From Streptomyces violaceoruber (GTDB lineage Bacteria > Actinomycetota > Actinomycetes > Streptomycetales > Streptomycetaceae), in the NCBI GenBank assembly GCA_000720805.1, contig JODI01000062.1:3259-67258 (forward strand): a stretch of 64,000 nucleotides of DNA. The letters are read 5' to 3'. The notes below the pieces were generated by a model, which did not search any database, was not told the DNA's origin, and saw only the letters and a program-made list of their open reading frames with translations. Shown here in pieces: positions 16,494 through 25,450 of the stretch. Both the position numbers and the translations under genes were made by a program. How positions within the stretch are numbered: the first letter of the stretch is position 1; each line of letters begins with the position of its first letter.

Positions 16494-17321
16494 TCAGCCC
16501 ACCCGGGTCGAGGTCCAACTCCCCAGCAGGGCAAGCCTTTCGGCCGTCTCCGACCCCGCCTCCGGTGTGTAGACCACGATCGTCTGCTCCGGGTCCGCCG
16601 GCACCGTCAGTGTCTCGTACGGGAGGGTCAGCAGGCCCGCCACCGGGTGCTGGAGGCGTTTGACGCCGTACATGCACAGCGCGACCTGGTGGTCGGCCCA
16701 CAGGCGGCGGAAGTCCTCGCTCTTGACGGAGAGTTCACCGACGAGGGCGCTCAGCTCGGGGTCGTCGCGGTGGTGGCCGGCGTTCACCCGTAGCTGCGCG
16801 ACGGTCTGGGCGGCCACCGCGGCCCAGTCGGGGTACAGAGCACGCGTGGTGGGGTCGAGGAAAGCCTGTCGGGCGATGTTGCGGACACCGGGAGCCATAC
16901 GGCTGAAGCCGTTCACGGCGTCGCCGAGGGCGTTCCAGGCCAGGACGTCCATGCGGCGGCCCAGGACGAACGCCGGGGTGCGCTCCATGCTGTCCAGCAG
17001 CAGCTGCACGCCGGGGCGTACGCGGGGCGCGGCCGCGCGGGGAGCCTTGCCGGGCGGCCTGGCCACCGTACGCAGGTAGGCGTGTTCGGTCTCGTCCAGC
17101 CGCAGGACGCGTGCGATCGCGTCCAGCACGGTGTCCGACACGGAGGGCCCTCGCCCCTGTTCCAGGCGGATGTAGTAGTCGACGCTCACACCCGCCAGCT
17201 GCGCCACCTCCTCGCGGCGCAGTCCGGGCACGCGGCGCCGCCCGTACGAGGGCAGCCCCACCTCCTCGGGCTGGATGCGGGCGCGGCGCGAGCGCAGAAA
17301 GTCTCCGAGTTCCCCGTCCAT
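16494..17321 (-). CDS. MmyB-like helix-turn-helix regulator
   Basis: A 275-residue regulator. Residues 8-75 are an XRE-type helix-turn-helix (VPGLRREEVAQLAGVSVDYY, then RLEQGRGPSVSDTVLDAIAR), and the remainder is the MmyB-like ligand-binding domain (RTPAFVLGRRMDVLAWNALG). The ATG at 17321 is chosen because it gives the normal family N-terminus. Divergent from an SDR gene, a very common pairing in actinomycetes where the regulator controls that SDR. The spacer holds an inverted repeat likely to be its operator. Confidence 0.92.
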   Translation of the reverse strand: MDGELGDFLRSRRARIQPEEVGLPSYGRRRVPGLRREEVAQLAGVSVDYYIRLEQGRGPSVSDTVLDAIARVLRLDETEHAYLRTVARPPGKAPRAAAPRVRPGVQLLLDSMERTPAFVLGRRMDVLAWNALGDAVNGFSRMAPGVRNIARQAFLDPTTRALYPDWAAVAAQTVAQLRVNAGHHRDDPELSALVGELSVKSEDFRRLWADHQVALCMYGVKRLQHPVAGLLTLPYETLTVPADPEQTIVVYTPEAGSETAERLALLGSWTSTRVG

Positions 17322-17369
17322 GGGGTCGAGCCTAGACGAGCCGCGCGCCCCGAACCTGGTACTGGCAGA

Positions 17370-17392
17370 CCCAGGAAAAGCGCATCCCTGGG
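17370..17392. promoter_or_regulatory. Candidate MmyB-type operator
   Basis: CCCAGG and CCTGGG form an inverted repeat separated by 11 nt in the 149-bp spacer between the regulator and the SDR gene, placed to affect both promoters. Confidence 0.6.
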
Positions 17393-17470
17393 TAGGACCG
17401 GCCGGGCGGCCGAGGGTGGTGGGTGTCGCCGGGTGGACCGGCGGCGATCCGATCACTCAGGGAGTGCACC

Positions 17471-18235
17471 ATGTCGTACCAGAACCTGGCCGGACGTACC
17501 GTCGTCGTCACCGGGGCCGCCAGCGGGATCGGCGAGGCCGTGGCCGTGCGGCTGGCCGCGGAAGGGGCGCGGGTGGCGCTGCTGGCCCGGCGCGCCGAGC
17601 GGCTGGAGGCGATCGTCGGGAAGATCCAGGCCGACGGGGGCGAGGCCCTCGCCGTCGTCGCGGACGTCACCGACGATGCGTCGGTGGAGGCGGCCGCCGC
17701 ACGGGTCCGGGAGGCGTACGGCACCGTCGACCTGGTCGTCAACAACGCCGGCGTCATGCTGCCCAACCCGATCGACGAGGGCCGGATCGACGAGTGGCAG
17801 CGGATGCTCGACACCAACGTCACCGGAGTGCTGCGGATCATCCGCGCCTTCACCGGGGACCTGGTGCGGGCGGCAGAGGAGGGGCGTACCGCGGACCTGG
17901 TGAACATCTCGTCCATCGGCGCGCACGTCACCAACTTCGTCAACTACGCCGTGTACGGGGCGACGAAGGCCGCGGTCACCCACCTCTCGGCGCTGCTGCG
18001 CACGGAGTTCGGGCCCCGGGACGTCCGCGTCACCAACATCGAACCGGGGCTGACGGAGACCGAACTGAGCACCCACATCGACAGCGAGGAGCTGTCCGGT
18101 CAGCTGGACGGCATGGTGGAGGCGATCGGCACGCTGGCGGCGGAGGAGATCGCCGATGTCGTCGGCTATGTCGCCAGCCGTCCCCGGCACGTCAATCTGC
18201 GGCAGATCATGGTGCTGCCCACCCGCCAGGCGTGA
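17471..18235 (+). CDS. SDR family oxidoreductase
   Basis: A 254-residue classical SDR. TGAASGIGEAVAV is near the N-terminus, NNAGV near 95, catalytic Ser in NISSIG and the YGATK tetrad near 160. ATG 17471 is chosen over the earlier in-frame GTG because the family N-terminus starts there. Probably a target of the divergent MmyB-like regulator. The substrate is unknown; such pairs are often linked to oxidation of xenobiotic alcohols or ketones. Confidence 0.92.
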   Translation: MSYQNLAGRTVVVTGAASGIGEAVAVRLAAEGARVALLARRAERLEAIVGKIQADGGEALAVVADVTDDASVEAAAARVREAYGTVDLVVNNAGVMLPNPIDEGRIDEWQRMLDTNVTGVLRIIRAFTGDLVRAAEEGRTADLVNISSIGAHVTNFVNYAVYGATKAAVTHLSALLRTEFGPRDVRVTNIEPGLTETELSTHIDSEELSGQLDGMVEAIGTLAAEEIADVVGYVASRPRHVNLRQIMVLPTRQA

Positions 18236-18246
18236 GCTCGGCCCGT

Positions 18247-18687
18247 TCATGCCTCCCAGTCGCTGTCCTGGGAGGCCCCGCGGCTACGGCGGCCCCGGAA
18301 CAGGTCCGGGCGGGTGCGGACGGCCTGGAAGGCGTTGACGCCGACGATGCCGGCCCAGGCGACCAGCAGCCCGGGCAGATGGGCGGTGCCGCCGCCGATC
18401 GCGGACAGCGGTATCGCCAGGACCAGCGAGACGATGCCGAAGCCGAAGCGATCGCCCCAGGAGTCCGTGGCTTTCGACGACCGGGAACCCCGGGCCACCA
18501 CCATCTGCTGCTCGGCCATCTGCCGGCGCACCCGGCGCTCCACCGCGCCGTCGATGCGCTGGTCGACCTTTTCCAGGAACGAGTCGACCAGCGCGGACTC
18601 GTACTCCTCCCCCAGTTCCCTGCGGGCCTTGAGAGAGGCGTCGAGTTCGTTCTTCAGCTCGGTGTCCCGCGCGTCCATTCCGGTCAT
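18247..18687 (-). CDS. Integral membrane hypothetical protein
   Basis: A 146-residue protein: an N-terminal charged helical region (about 1-75, ALVDSFLEKVDQRIDGAVER) followed by two hydrophobic segments around residues 82-115, then a basic tail. This layout is common in a Streptomyces membrane family of unknown role. ATG 18687 chosen; ATG 18678 is also possible. It follows the ABC operon on the same strand but is separated by a hairpin, so is probably its own unit. Confidence 0.75.
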   Translation of the reverse strand: MTGMDARDTELKNELDASLKARRELGEEYESALVDSFLEKVDQRIDGAVERRVRRQMAEQQMVVARGSRSSKATDSWGDRFGFGIVSLVLAIPLSAIGGGTAHLPGLLVAWAGIVGVNAFQAVRTRPDLFRGRRSRGASQDSDWEA

Positions 18688-18720
18688 GCGGTCCACGGTA
18701 GGCAGCGCGGACGCCCGCCG

Positions 18721-18762
18721 CACTGGGGTTAGCCCCCCTGTCGGAGCGGGGGATCCCCAGTG
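18721..18762 (-). terminator. ABC operon terminator
   Basis: CACTGGGG (18721-18728) pairs with CCCCAGTG (18755-18762), with an inner CCCCC/GGGGG stem, right after the substrate-binding protein gene on the minus strand. Confidence 0.75.
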
Positions 18763-18766
18763 CCGT

Positions 18767-19699
18767 TCAATTCGCCAGACCGTGCTGCTTCGCGTACGTG
18801 TTCGCCACGTCCTCCGGGTCCTTCTTGTCCTTGTCCACCTGGCGGTTGAGCTCGGTGAGCTGGGCCGTGGTGAGGACGTTGCCGAGGCGGGCGAGGGCCT
18901 TGCGGACGGTGTCGTCGGCCTTGCGGTCGGCGATGAGGGGGACGATGTGCTGGCTGGGGATCAGGTTCTGGGGGTCGGTCAGCACCACCCAGTCGTTGGC
19001 CTCGATGTCGGTGTCGGTGGTGAAGAGGTTCGCCACGTCCACGTCGCCCTTCTTCAGGGCGCCCTTGACCAGGGGGCCGTCGGAGTCCAGCGACTTGAAC
19101 TCCTTGAACTCGACGCCGTACACGTCCTTGAGGCCGACCACGCCCACCTGCCGCTTCTTCACCTCGGGGGCCGCGCCGAGAACCAGCTTGCCGTTCTGCT
19201 TCTTCAGGTCGGCCAGCGAGGTCAGGCCGTACTTCCTCGCCGTCTCGCGGGTCACCGCGAAGGCGTCGGAGTCCTCGGCGGTGCCGTACGGGAGGACCTG
19301 CAGGCCGCTGGGCAGGGCGAGGGTGAGGGCGTTCTGCATGGCGCCCTCCTCCGCGGCCGTGGCCTTCGGGTCGAGGTAGTTGAGGAGCGCGCCCTGGTAC
19401 TCGGGCAGGAGGTCGATGTCGCCGCCCCTCAGAGCGGGGATCACGATCTCGCGGGTGCCGAGGTTGGGGCGGACCTTCACCTTCACGCCGGCCTGCTCCA
19501 GGACGGCGGCGTACAGGTAGCCCAGCACCTGGTTCTCGGTGAAGTTGGCGGTGCCGATGGTGACGCCGCCCTTGCTGGAGCCGCCGCCACCGGAGGCGCC
19601 GCCCTGGCTGTCGAGGGAGGTGATGCCGCTGGAGCAGGCGGAGAGGGCGGGGACGGAGGCGGCCGCGAAGAGGCCGCCGAGGAGCGTACGACGATTCAT
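18767..19699 (-). CDS. Osmoprotectant ABC transporter substrate-binding lipoprotein
   Basis: A 310-residue lipoprotein of the OpuAC/OsmX (QAT family) group binding quaternary ammonium compounds such as glycine betaine, carnitine or choline. A Sec signal with lipobox LSAC near residue 21 places it on the outer membrane face. GTANFTENQVLGYLYAAVLE and PEYQGALLNYL are characteristic of this fold. Start ATG 19699. Last gene of a four-gene minus-strand operon with two permeases and an ATPase. Confidence 0.9.
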   Translation of the reverse strand: MNRRTLLGGLFAAASVPALSACSSGITSLDSQGGASGGGGSSKGGVTIGTANFTENQVLGYLYAAVLEQAGVKVKVRPNLGTREIVIPALRGGDIDLLPEYQGALLNYLDPKATAAEEGAMQNALTLALPSGLQVLPYGTAEDSDAFAVTRETARKYGLTSLADLKKQNGKLVLGAAPEVKKRQVGVVGLKDVYGVEFKEFKSLDSDGPLVKGALKKGDVDVANLFTTDTDIEANDWVVLTDPQNLIPSQHIVPLIADRKADDTVRKALARLGNVLTTAQLTELNRQVDKDKKDPEDVANTYAKQHGLAN

Positions 19700-19713
19700 G
19701 TCCGTGGGTTTCC

Positions 19714-20376
19714 CTACGCGGTGCGGTGGCGGAAGAGGAAGCGCTGGAGGCCGGAGAGGGCCAGGTCCAGGACGACGGCGACCGCGGCGACCAGCACCGC
19801 GCCGCCGAGCACCTGGACGAGGTCGCGCTGGGCGAGGCCGTCGAAGACGTAGCGGCCCAGGCCGCCGAAGGAGACGTACGCGGCGATCGTGGCCGTCGCC
19901 ACCACCTGGATCAGGGCCAGGCGCAGGCCGGTCATGATCAGGGGGAGGGCGAGCGGCAGCTCCACCTGGAAGAGGACCTGGTGGGCGCGCATGCCCTGCC
20001 CGCGGGCCGCGTCCTTCACGTCCGGGTCGACGGCGGTCATCCCGGCATAGGTGTTGGTGACGATCGCCGGGACCGCGAGGGCGACCAGGGCGACGTACAC
20101 CGGCAGCATCGACAGACCGCCGGCCAGGAAGACCAGCACGACCAGGCCGACGGTCGGCAGGGCGCGGCCGAAGGAGGCCAGGTTGATCGCGAGGAACGCC
20201 CCCTTGCCGGTGTGGCCGATCAGCAGGCCGAGGGGGAGGCCGATCGCGGTCGCGATGAGCGTGGCCAGCAGCGAGTACTGGAGGTGCTCGGCGAGGCGGT
20301 GGGCGATGCCGTCCGAGCCGGCCCACTGGGTGCCGCTGGTCAGCCAGTCGCCGAGGTTCTTGAAGAGTTCGTACAT
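19714..20376 (-). CDS. Osmoprotectant ABC permease 1
   Basis: A 220-residue permease with about five membrane segments and the EAA-like loop DVKDAARGQGMRAHQVLFQVELP characteristic of OpuCB/OpuCD proteins. ATG 20376 overlaps the preceding permease stop as TGATG, so translation is coupled. A longer start upstream would lie inside that gene. Forms the channel with the second permease. Confidence 0.9.
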   Translation of the reverse strand: MYELFKNLGDWLTSGTQWAGSDGIAHRLAEHLQYSLLATLIATAIGLPLGLLIGHTGKGAFLAINLASFGRALPTVGLVVLVFLAGGLSMLPVYVALVALAVPAIVTNTYAGMTAVDPDVKDAARGQGMRAHQVLFQVELPLALPLIMTGLRLALIQVVATATIAAYVSFGGLGRYVFDGLAQRDLVQVLGGAVLVAAVAVVLDLALSGLQRFLFRHRTA

Positions 20377-21017
20377 CAGGCGCGCCGCCTCTTCCACGGG
20401 GTGAGGACGTACTGGACGGCGACCAGCAGCGCGTCCGCGACGACCGCGAGGAGGAGGGTGAGGACCACTCCGACGATCACCGGGGTCGGGTAGTTGCGCT
20501 GGAAGCCGTCGGTGAAGAGCTGGCCGAGGCCACCATCGCCGATGTAGGTCGCGACGGAGACCAGGGAGATCGACATGACCGTCGCGATCCGGACGCCCGC
20601 CATGATCACGGGGAGCGCGAGGGGAAGTTCGACGGTGAGGAGCGTGCGCAGGGGGCGCGTGCCCATCGCCTTCGCGGCCTCCTTGGTCTTGGCGGGGACC
20701 GAGTCCAGGCCCTCGACCGTGTTCCGGAGCAGCACGACCAGGGTGTACACCGTCAGACCGATGACGGTCGTGGTGCGGGTGAGGCCGCTGACCGGCAGGA
20801 GGAGGACGAAGATCGCGATCGACGGGATCGTGAACAGGACGTTCGACAGGCCGAGGAGGAAGCCCCGCAGGGCGCGGATCCGGTGGGCGACCACCGCGAG
20901 GGGGAGGCTGATCAGCAGGCCGAGGAGGACCGCGGTCAGGGCGGCCTGGAGGTGGGAGACCGTGAGGCTGGTGAGGTCGTCAGTGTGGCCGGATATCCAC
21001 GACCAGTCGACGGTCAC
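20376..21017 (-). CDS. Osmoprotectant ABC permease 2
   Basis: A 213-residue permease with five to six hydrophobic segments and the EAA loop PAKTKEAAKAMGTRPLRTLL. GTG 21017 overlaps the ATPase stop as GTGA; the much longer frame upstream is only the ATPase in another frame. The two permeases are clearly homologous, implying a heterodimeric channel. Confidence 0.9.
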   Translation of the reverse strand: MTVDWSWISGHTDDLTSLTVSHLQAALTAVLLGLLISLPLAVVAHRIRALRGFLLGLSNVLFTIPSIAIFVLLLPVSGLTRTTTVIGLTVYTLVVLLRNTVEGLDSVPAKTKEAAKAMGTRPLRTLLTVELPLALPVIMAGVRIATVMSISLVSVATYIGDGGLGQLFTDGFQRNYPTPVIVGVVLTLLLAVVADALLVAVQYVLTPWKRRRA

Positions 21018-22072
21018 GCGGCCGCACCCGTCTCGGTGCGGGCCGCCGTGCGGGCTTCCGTGTGGGCCTGTCCGGCGTGGGTGTGGACGTCGTCGCGGGA
21101 CGAGACGCCGGTGAGGGCGCCGTTCGCGTCGACGCGGGCGATCAGCCCGGTGGGGGAGGCGAGGGACTCGTCGAGCGCGGCGAGCAGGGAGTCGTCGTCC
21201 TTGAGCGGTCGTACGGGGATCTCGGCGTCCGCCGACGCCCAGTGGACCGGCTTGTCCGCCGCGTCGAGGACCAGGGTCCAGGTGCCGCCCTCGGGGGCGG
21301 GGCCCTGGGGGACGTCCGCGAGGGTCTTCAGCGAGAGCAGCTTCAGGCCCCGCTCGGCGCCGAGGAAGTCGGCGACGAAGTCGTCGGCGGGCCGGGCGAG
21401 GAGTTCGGTCGGCGGTGCGCACTGGACGAGGTGGCCGCCGGTGCGGAAGATCGCGATGCGGTCGCCCAGCCGTACCGCCTCGTCGACGTCGTGCGTGACG
21501 AAGACGATGGTCTTGTTCAACTCCTTCTGCAGCCTGAGCAGTTCGTCCTGGAGCTGGGTGCGCACCACCGGGTCGACCGCGCCGAAGGGCTCGTCCATGA
21601 GCAGCACGGGCGGGTCGGCGGCGAGTGCGCGGGCGACGCCGACGCGCTGCTGCTGGCCGCCGGAGAGCTGGTGCGGGTAGCGGCGGCCGGACTCGGCGGT
21701 CAGGCCGACGGTCTCGAGGAGCTCGGCCGCGCGGGCCCGGGCCTTGCGGCGGCCGTGGCCCAGCAGCAGCGGGACCGTGGCGATGTTGTCGAGCACCGTG
21801 CGGTGCGGGAAGAGCCCCGACTGCTGGATGACGTACCCGATGGAGCGGCGCAACTCCGCCGCGTCCTGCTCGGTGACGTCCTTGCCGCCGACCCGGATGG
21901 TGCCGGAGGTCGGTTCGACCATCCGGTTGACCATCCGCAGGGTGGTCGTCTTGCCGCAACCGGAGGATCCGACGAGGACGGTCACGCCGCCTTCCGGCAT
22001 TTCCAGGGTGAGGTCGTGGACAGCTGTCGTGCCGTTGGGGAAGCGCTTGTGGACCGCGTCGAACTGGATCAT
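21014..22072 (-). CDS. Osmoprotectant ABC transporter ATPase with C-terminal CBS-like region
   Basis: A 352-residue ATPase: Walker A GSSGCGKTT near 36-44, Q-loop, signature LSGGQQQRVGVARALA near 137, Walker B VLLMDEPFGAVDP, H-loop THDVDEA. Residues about 260-335 form a divergent CBS-type region (LIARVDANGALTGVSSRDDV) which in OpuA-type systems senses ionic strength. Only one CBS motif is clear. First gene of the operon. Compatible-solute import under salt stress is the expected role. Confidence 0.9.
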   Translation of the reverse strand: MIQFDAVHKRFPNGTTAVHDLTLEMPEGGVTVLVGSSGCGKTTTLRMVNRMVEPTSGTIRVGGKDVTEQDAAELRRSIGYVIQQSGLFPHRTVLDNIATVPLLLGHGRRKARARAAELLETVGLTAESGRRYPHQLSGGQQQRVGVARALAADPPVLLMDEPFGAVDPVVRTQLQDELLRLQKELNKTIVFVTHDVDEAVRLGDRIAIFRTGGHLVQCAPPTELLARPADDFVADFLGAERGLKLLSLKTLADVPQGPAPEGGTWTLVLDAADKPVHWASADAEIPVRPLKDDDSLLAALDESLASPTGLIARVDANGALTGVSSRDDVHTHAGQAHTEARTAARTETGAAA

Positions 22073-22213
22073 GAGTTGTCCCTTGCCCGGCTGTATAACG
22101 TCATGCAGAGTTGTTCTTGGGTGAATGGATTGTCAACGCCTTGGTGTTAATCCGAGGTAACGGATGACCGAAGAGCAAGATCAGCTGTCCGATTCAGGGA
22201 GGTTTTGGGCTTT

Positions 22214-23722
22214 ATGTCGTCTCGGATCGTGGACATGCCGCGGACTTCGGGCTCCGCCCTCGTCGTCCTGGACGGGGTCGGCCTCGGCGTCGCCGACGTC
22301 GTACGGCTCGCCGACGGGGCCGCGCGGCCGGTCCCCGGGAGCGAGGGGATGCGGCGCGTCGAGGGATCCTGGGACGCCGCCCGGCAGATCGCCGCGACCG
22401 GCCGCGTCTACGGCCGCTCCACCGGCGTCGGCGCCAACCGGAACGAGGACGTGCCCACCGAGGCGGCCACCGAACACGGCCTGCGCCTGCTGCGCAGCCA
22501 CGCCGGCGCCATCGGCGAGGAACTCCCCGCCCGGCAGGTCCGCGCGATGCTCGCGGTCCGCGCCAACCAACTGCTCGCCGGCGGCGCGGGCCTACGGCCC
22601 GCCGTCGTCACGGCCCTGTGCGAGGCGCTGGAGAGCGGCGCCCACCCGGTGGTGAACGAGTTCGGCTCGGTCGGCACCGGCGACATCGCGGCGCTGGCCC
22701 AAGCGGGGCTGGCACTCGCGGGGGAGCACCCCTGGCGCGGGACCGGCGCCCCCGAGCCGCAGCCCCTCGACAACAACGACGCCCTCGCCTTCATCAGCAG
22801 CAACGCCCTCACCCTCGGGCAGGCGGCCCTCGCCCTGCACGAACTGCGCGGCCTGCTGGAGGCCACCCAGGTCGTCGGCGCCCTCTCCCTGCTCGCCGTC
22901 GACGGCTCCCACGAGGCGTACGCCGCCCCCGTGCACGCCGCCCGCCCGCACCGCGGCTCCAGCGAGGTCGCCCGCCGGATGCGGGAGCTGATCGGCGCCG
23001 CCGACCGGCCCACCCCGCCGCTCGGCCGGATCCAGGACCCGTACGGCTTCCGCTGCCTGCCCCAGATCCACGGCCCGGCACACGACGCCGCCGACGCCCT
23101 GGAGGAGGTCCTCGCGATAGAGATCAACGCGGCCGCGGAGAACCCGCTGATCTGCCCCGAGGACCTGGCCGCCTACCACCACGGCGGCTTCTACCAGGCC
23201 CAGCTCGCCCTCTCCCTGGACCACTTCAGGCTGGCGCTCACGCAAGTGGCCCGCCTGTCGACGTCCCGCCTGTCCACCCTGAACGAGCCCGCCTTCACCA
23301 GGCTGCGGCCCTTCCTCGCCGACCCCGAGCCCGCCTCCTCCGGCGTGATGATCCTGGAGTACGCCGCCGGGGCCGCCCTCGGCGACCTGCGGGCCTTCTC
23401 CGCGCCCGCCTCCCTCGGCCACGCTGTACTCTCCCGAGGCGTCGAGGAACAGGCCAGCTTCGCCTCGCTCGCCGCACGCCAGACGCTGCGCGTGTGCGGT
23501 GCGTACCGGCTCGTCGTCGGCTGCGAACTCGTCGCCGCCGTACGGGCGCTGCGCCAGCGCGGTCATGTGCCGGACCCGGACCTTCCGGTGGGCCGCGCGC
23601 TGCAACTCGCCGAGCCGGTGCTCGACGAGGACCCGGCCGACCGGCCGCTCACACAGGACGTGACGGCGGCGGCCGCACTGCTCGACCGGTTCACGGAGAT
23701 CTGGAGGGGGAGCGAGGCATGA
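22214..23722 (+). CDS. Aromatic amino acid lyase family protein lacking the MIO tripeptide
   Basis: A 502-residue homologue of histidine/phenylalanine ammonia-lyases. Family landmarks are present: YGRSTGVGANRN (catalytic Tyr loop, 66-77), SSNALTLGQAAL, QDPYGFRCLPQIHGPAHD, and AAENPLI. The segment that normally reads GSVGASGD and cyclises to the MIO electrophile reads GSVGTGD here (22664-22684), so Ala-Ser-Gly is reduced to Thr-Gly. Standard MIO-type deamination is therefore not expected. ATG 22214 follows GGGAGG. The gene overlaps the next one as ATGA. It is a paralogue of HutH, not proven to act on histidine, although it sits in a histidine-related neighbourhood. Confidence 0.85.
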   Translation: MSSRIVDMPRTSGSALVVLDGVGLGVADVVRLADGAARPVPGSEGMRRVEGSWDAARQIAATGRVYGRSTGVGANRNEDVPTEAATEHGLRLLRSHAGAIGEELPARQVRAMLAVRANQLLAGGAGLRPAVVTALCEALESGAHPVVNEFGSVGTGDIAALAQAGLALAGEHPWRGTGAPEPQPLDNNDALAFISSNALTLGQAALALHELRGLLEATQVVGALSLLAVDGSHEAYAAPVHAARPHRGSSEVARRMRELIGAADRPTPPLGRIQDPYGFRCLPQIHGPAHDAADALEEVLAIEINAAAENPLICPEDLAAYHHGGFYQAQLALSLDHFRLALTQVARLSTSRLSTLNEPAFTRLRPFLADPEPASSGVMILEYAAGAALGDLRAFSAPASLGHAVLSRGVEEQASFASLAARQTLRVCGAYRLVVGCELVAAVRALRQRGHVPDPDLPVGRALQLAEPVLDEDPADRPLTQDVTAAAALLDRFTEIWRGSEA

Positions 23723-24744
23723 GGGCGGACGGGAACCCGGGTGCGGGGGACGGGGGCACGGGCGCGCCGCACGCGGACACGGGTGCGTCGGACGGAAGGG
23801 TGGCCGTGGCGGACGGGAGTGGCGTGGTGGCCGAAGGAAACGGCATCGTGCCGGACGGGGGCGTGGGTGCGGGCGTGCCGGACGGGGGCGCGGGCGTGGG
23901 TGCGGGCGTGACGGACAGTCCCGCTGTGCGGTTGCAGGCGCTGTTCGAGGGGCACCGGCTGACGCCGACCCAGCGGCGTATCGCGCACAGCATGGTGCGG
24001 CGGGCCTCCGACGTGCCGTTCCTGTCCAGTGTGGAGCTGGCCGAACTGGCCGGGGTCAGCCAGCCGTCCGTCACCCGCTTCGCGGTCGCGCTCGGCTTCG
24101 ACGGCTACCCGGCCCTGCGCCGGCACCTGCGCGAGGTCGCGCCCGCCGAACCGGCCGGGGACGCGGCCTCGTACAACGAGTACCAGCAGGCCGTCGAGGC
24201 CGAGATCGAGAACCTGCGGCACCTGGCCGAAGTGCTGGCCGACCCGCGCCCGGTACGGCGGGCCGGGCGGCTGCTCGCGGCCTCGCGCCCCCTGCCAGTG
24301 CTCGGACTGCGCGCCGCGGCCTCGCAGGCGTACGGCTTCGCCTACTTCGCGGCCAAGGTCCATCCCGACGTGCGGCTGCTCAACGAGGGCGGCACGATGA
24401 TCCACGACCGGATCGACGCCGCCGTGCGGGCGGGCGCCTCGGTGTTGCTGTGCTTCGCGCTGCCCCGGCACCCGCGCGAGGTCGTGGACACCCTCGCCTA
24501 CGCGAAGGAGGCGGGCCTGACCGTGGTCACCGTCGCCGACTCCGCCTTCGCGCCCGTCGCCAAGGTCTCCGACCTCCTCCTGCCCGCCGCCGTCGGCACC
24601 GGCCTCGCCTTCGACACCGCCTGCGCGCCCATGCTGCTGGGCCGGGTCCTGCTGGAGGCGATGTGCGACGACCTGTCCGACGCGCAGGCCCGGCTGGAGG
24701 AGTTCGACGCGAGGGCGACGGCACGGGGGCTGTTCGTCGAATGA
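23719..24744 (+). CDS. MurR/RpiR-family regulator
   Basis: A 341-residue regulator. After a 65-residue low-complexity Gly/Asp/Val region, residues about 70-140 form the RpiR helix-turn-helix (TPTQRRIAHSMVRRASDVPF and AELAGVSQPSVTRFAVALGF), and the rest is a SIS sugar-phosphate-isomerase fold (VLGLRAAASQAYGFAYFAAK). The ATG at 23719 overlaps the lyase stop (ATGA), supporting it, but GTG 23908 would remove the odd N-terminus. Cotranscribed with the lyase-family gene and probably regulating it. Confidence 0.88.
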   Translation: MRADGNPGAGDGGTGAPHADTGASDGRVAVADGSGVVAEGNGIVPDGGVGAGVPDGGAGVGAGVTDSPAVRLQALFEGHRLTPTQRRIAHSMVRRASDVPFLSSVELAELAGVSQPSVTRFAVALGFDGYPALRRHLREVAPAEPAGDAASYNEYQQAVEAEIENLRHLAEVLADPRPVRRAGRLLAASRPLPVLGLRAAASQAYGFAYFAAKVHPDVRLLNEGGTMIHDRIDAAVRAGASVLLCFALPRHPREVVDTLAYAKEAGLTVVTVADSAFAPVAKVSDLLLPAAVGTGLAFDTACAPMLLGRVLLEAMCDDLSDAQARLEEFDARATARGLFVE

Positions 24745-24831
24745 GGCGTGGGTCGCTCTCAGACTCGTCTCACGTTCGTTCGCTAATCTGCGCGACCAGA
24801 AAAACGTGCTGAGGCGACGAGGAGGCGGAAC

Positions 24832-25425
24832 GTGGCACGCGGAGATCGCAGAGCGCAAGGTCTGGCTCGGGTGGCGGTCGTCGTACGGTCCGGAGCCGCG
24901 CCCCTGTGGTGGCTCGGGGTGTTCGCGGCGGGCATCGGTCTGCTGGTGCCGGGCATCACCGGTCGGCGGATCGGGGTGTCGGCGGGAGCGGCGCTGTTCA
25001 TCATCGCGGGCGTCGTGGTGACGTACTGGCGGCGCGGGCGGTACGTCGAGCTGGCCCGCTCGGCCGCCCGCGCGGGCAAGCACGACGTGCTGCAGGACCG
25101 TGCGGTGAGCGTGCGCAACTGGCGCCGGGGACACCGCTGGTGGCTCCTGCTGGCCTTCCTGGCCGCGCTGGGCAGCGCGTTCGCCGTGCCGGCCGCCGGG
25201 GGCATGCTGCTCGCCGGGTGCGGTGCCGGGCTGCGGCTGAAGGCCGCCTGGCTCGGGCGGCGCGAGCGGGACGGGGAGGCGCTGCTGTGGGTGCGCGTCG
25301 ACTGGCTCGGTGCGGACGGCGGGCGCCCGGCCGGCAAGACGGTCAAGGCCTACCGCAGCACCGGCATCGCGGCGGGCGACGCGGCCCCCGGAGGAGCGCG
25401 CCGCCGCACCGCGGCCCTGGTCTAG
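24832..25425 (+). CDS. Integral membrane hypothetical protein
   Basis: A 197-residue basic protein with four hydrophobic segments in two pairs (about 22-65 and 100-135) separated by a positively charged loop. GTG 24832 is preceded by GAGGAGG. No named domain. It converges with the Roadblock gene only 25 bp away with no clear terminator. Confidence 0.75.
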   Translation: MARGDRRAQGLARVAVVVRSGAAPLWWLGVFAAGIGLLVPGITGRRIGVSAGAALFIIAGVVVTYWRRGRYVELARSAARAGKHDVLQDRAVSVRNWRRGHRWWLLLAFLAALGSAFAVPAAGGMLLAGCGAGLRLKAAWLGRRERDGEALLWVRVDWLGADGGRPAGKTVKAYRSTGIAAGDAAPGGARRRTAALV

Positions 25426-25450
25426 GACGGGATCCGGCGGATCGCCGGCG

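Noticed and set aside
22205..22213. TTG 22205 as the start of the lyase-family gene
   Set aside because: GGGAGG would be only about 2 nt away; ATG 22214 has acceptable spacing.
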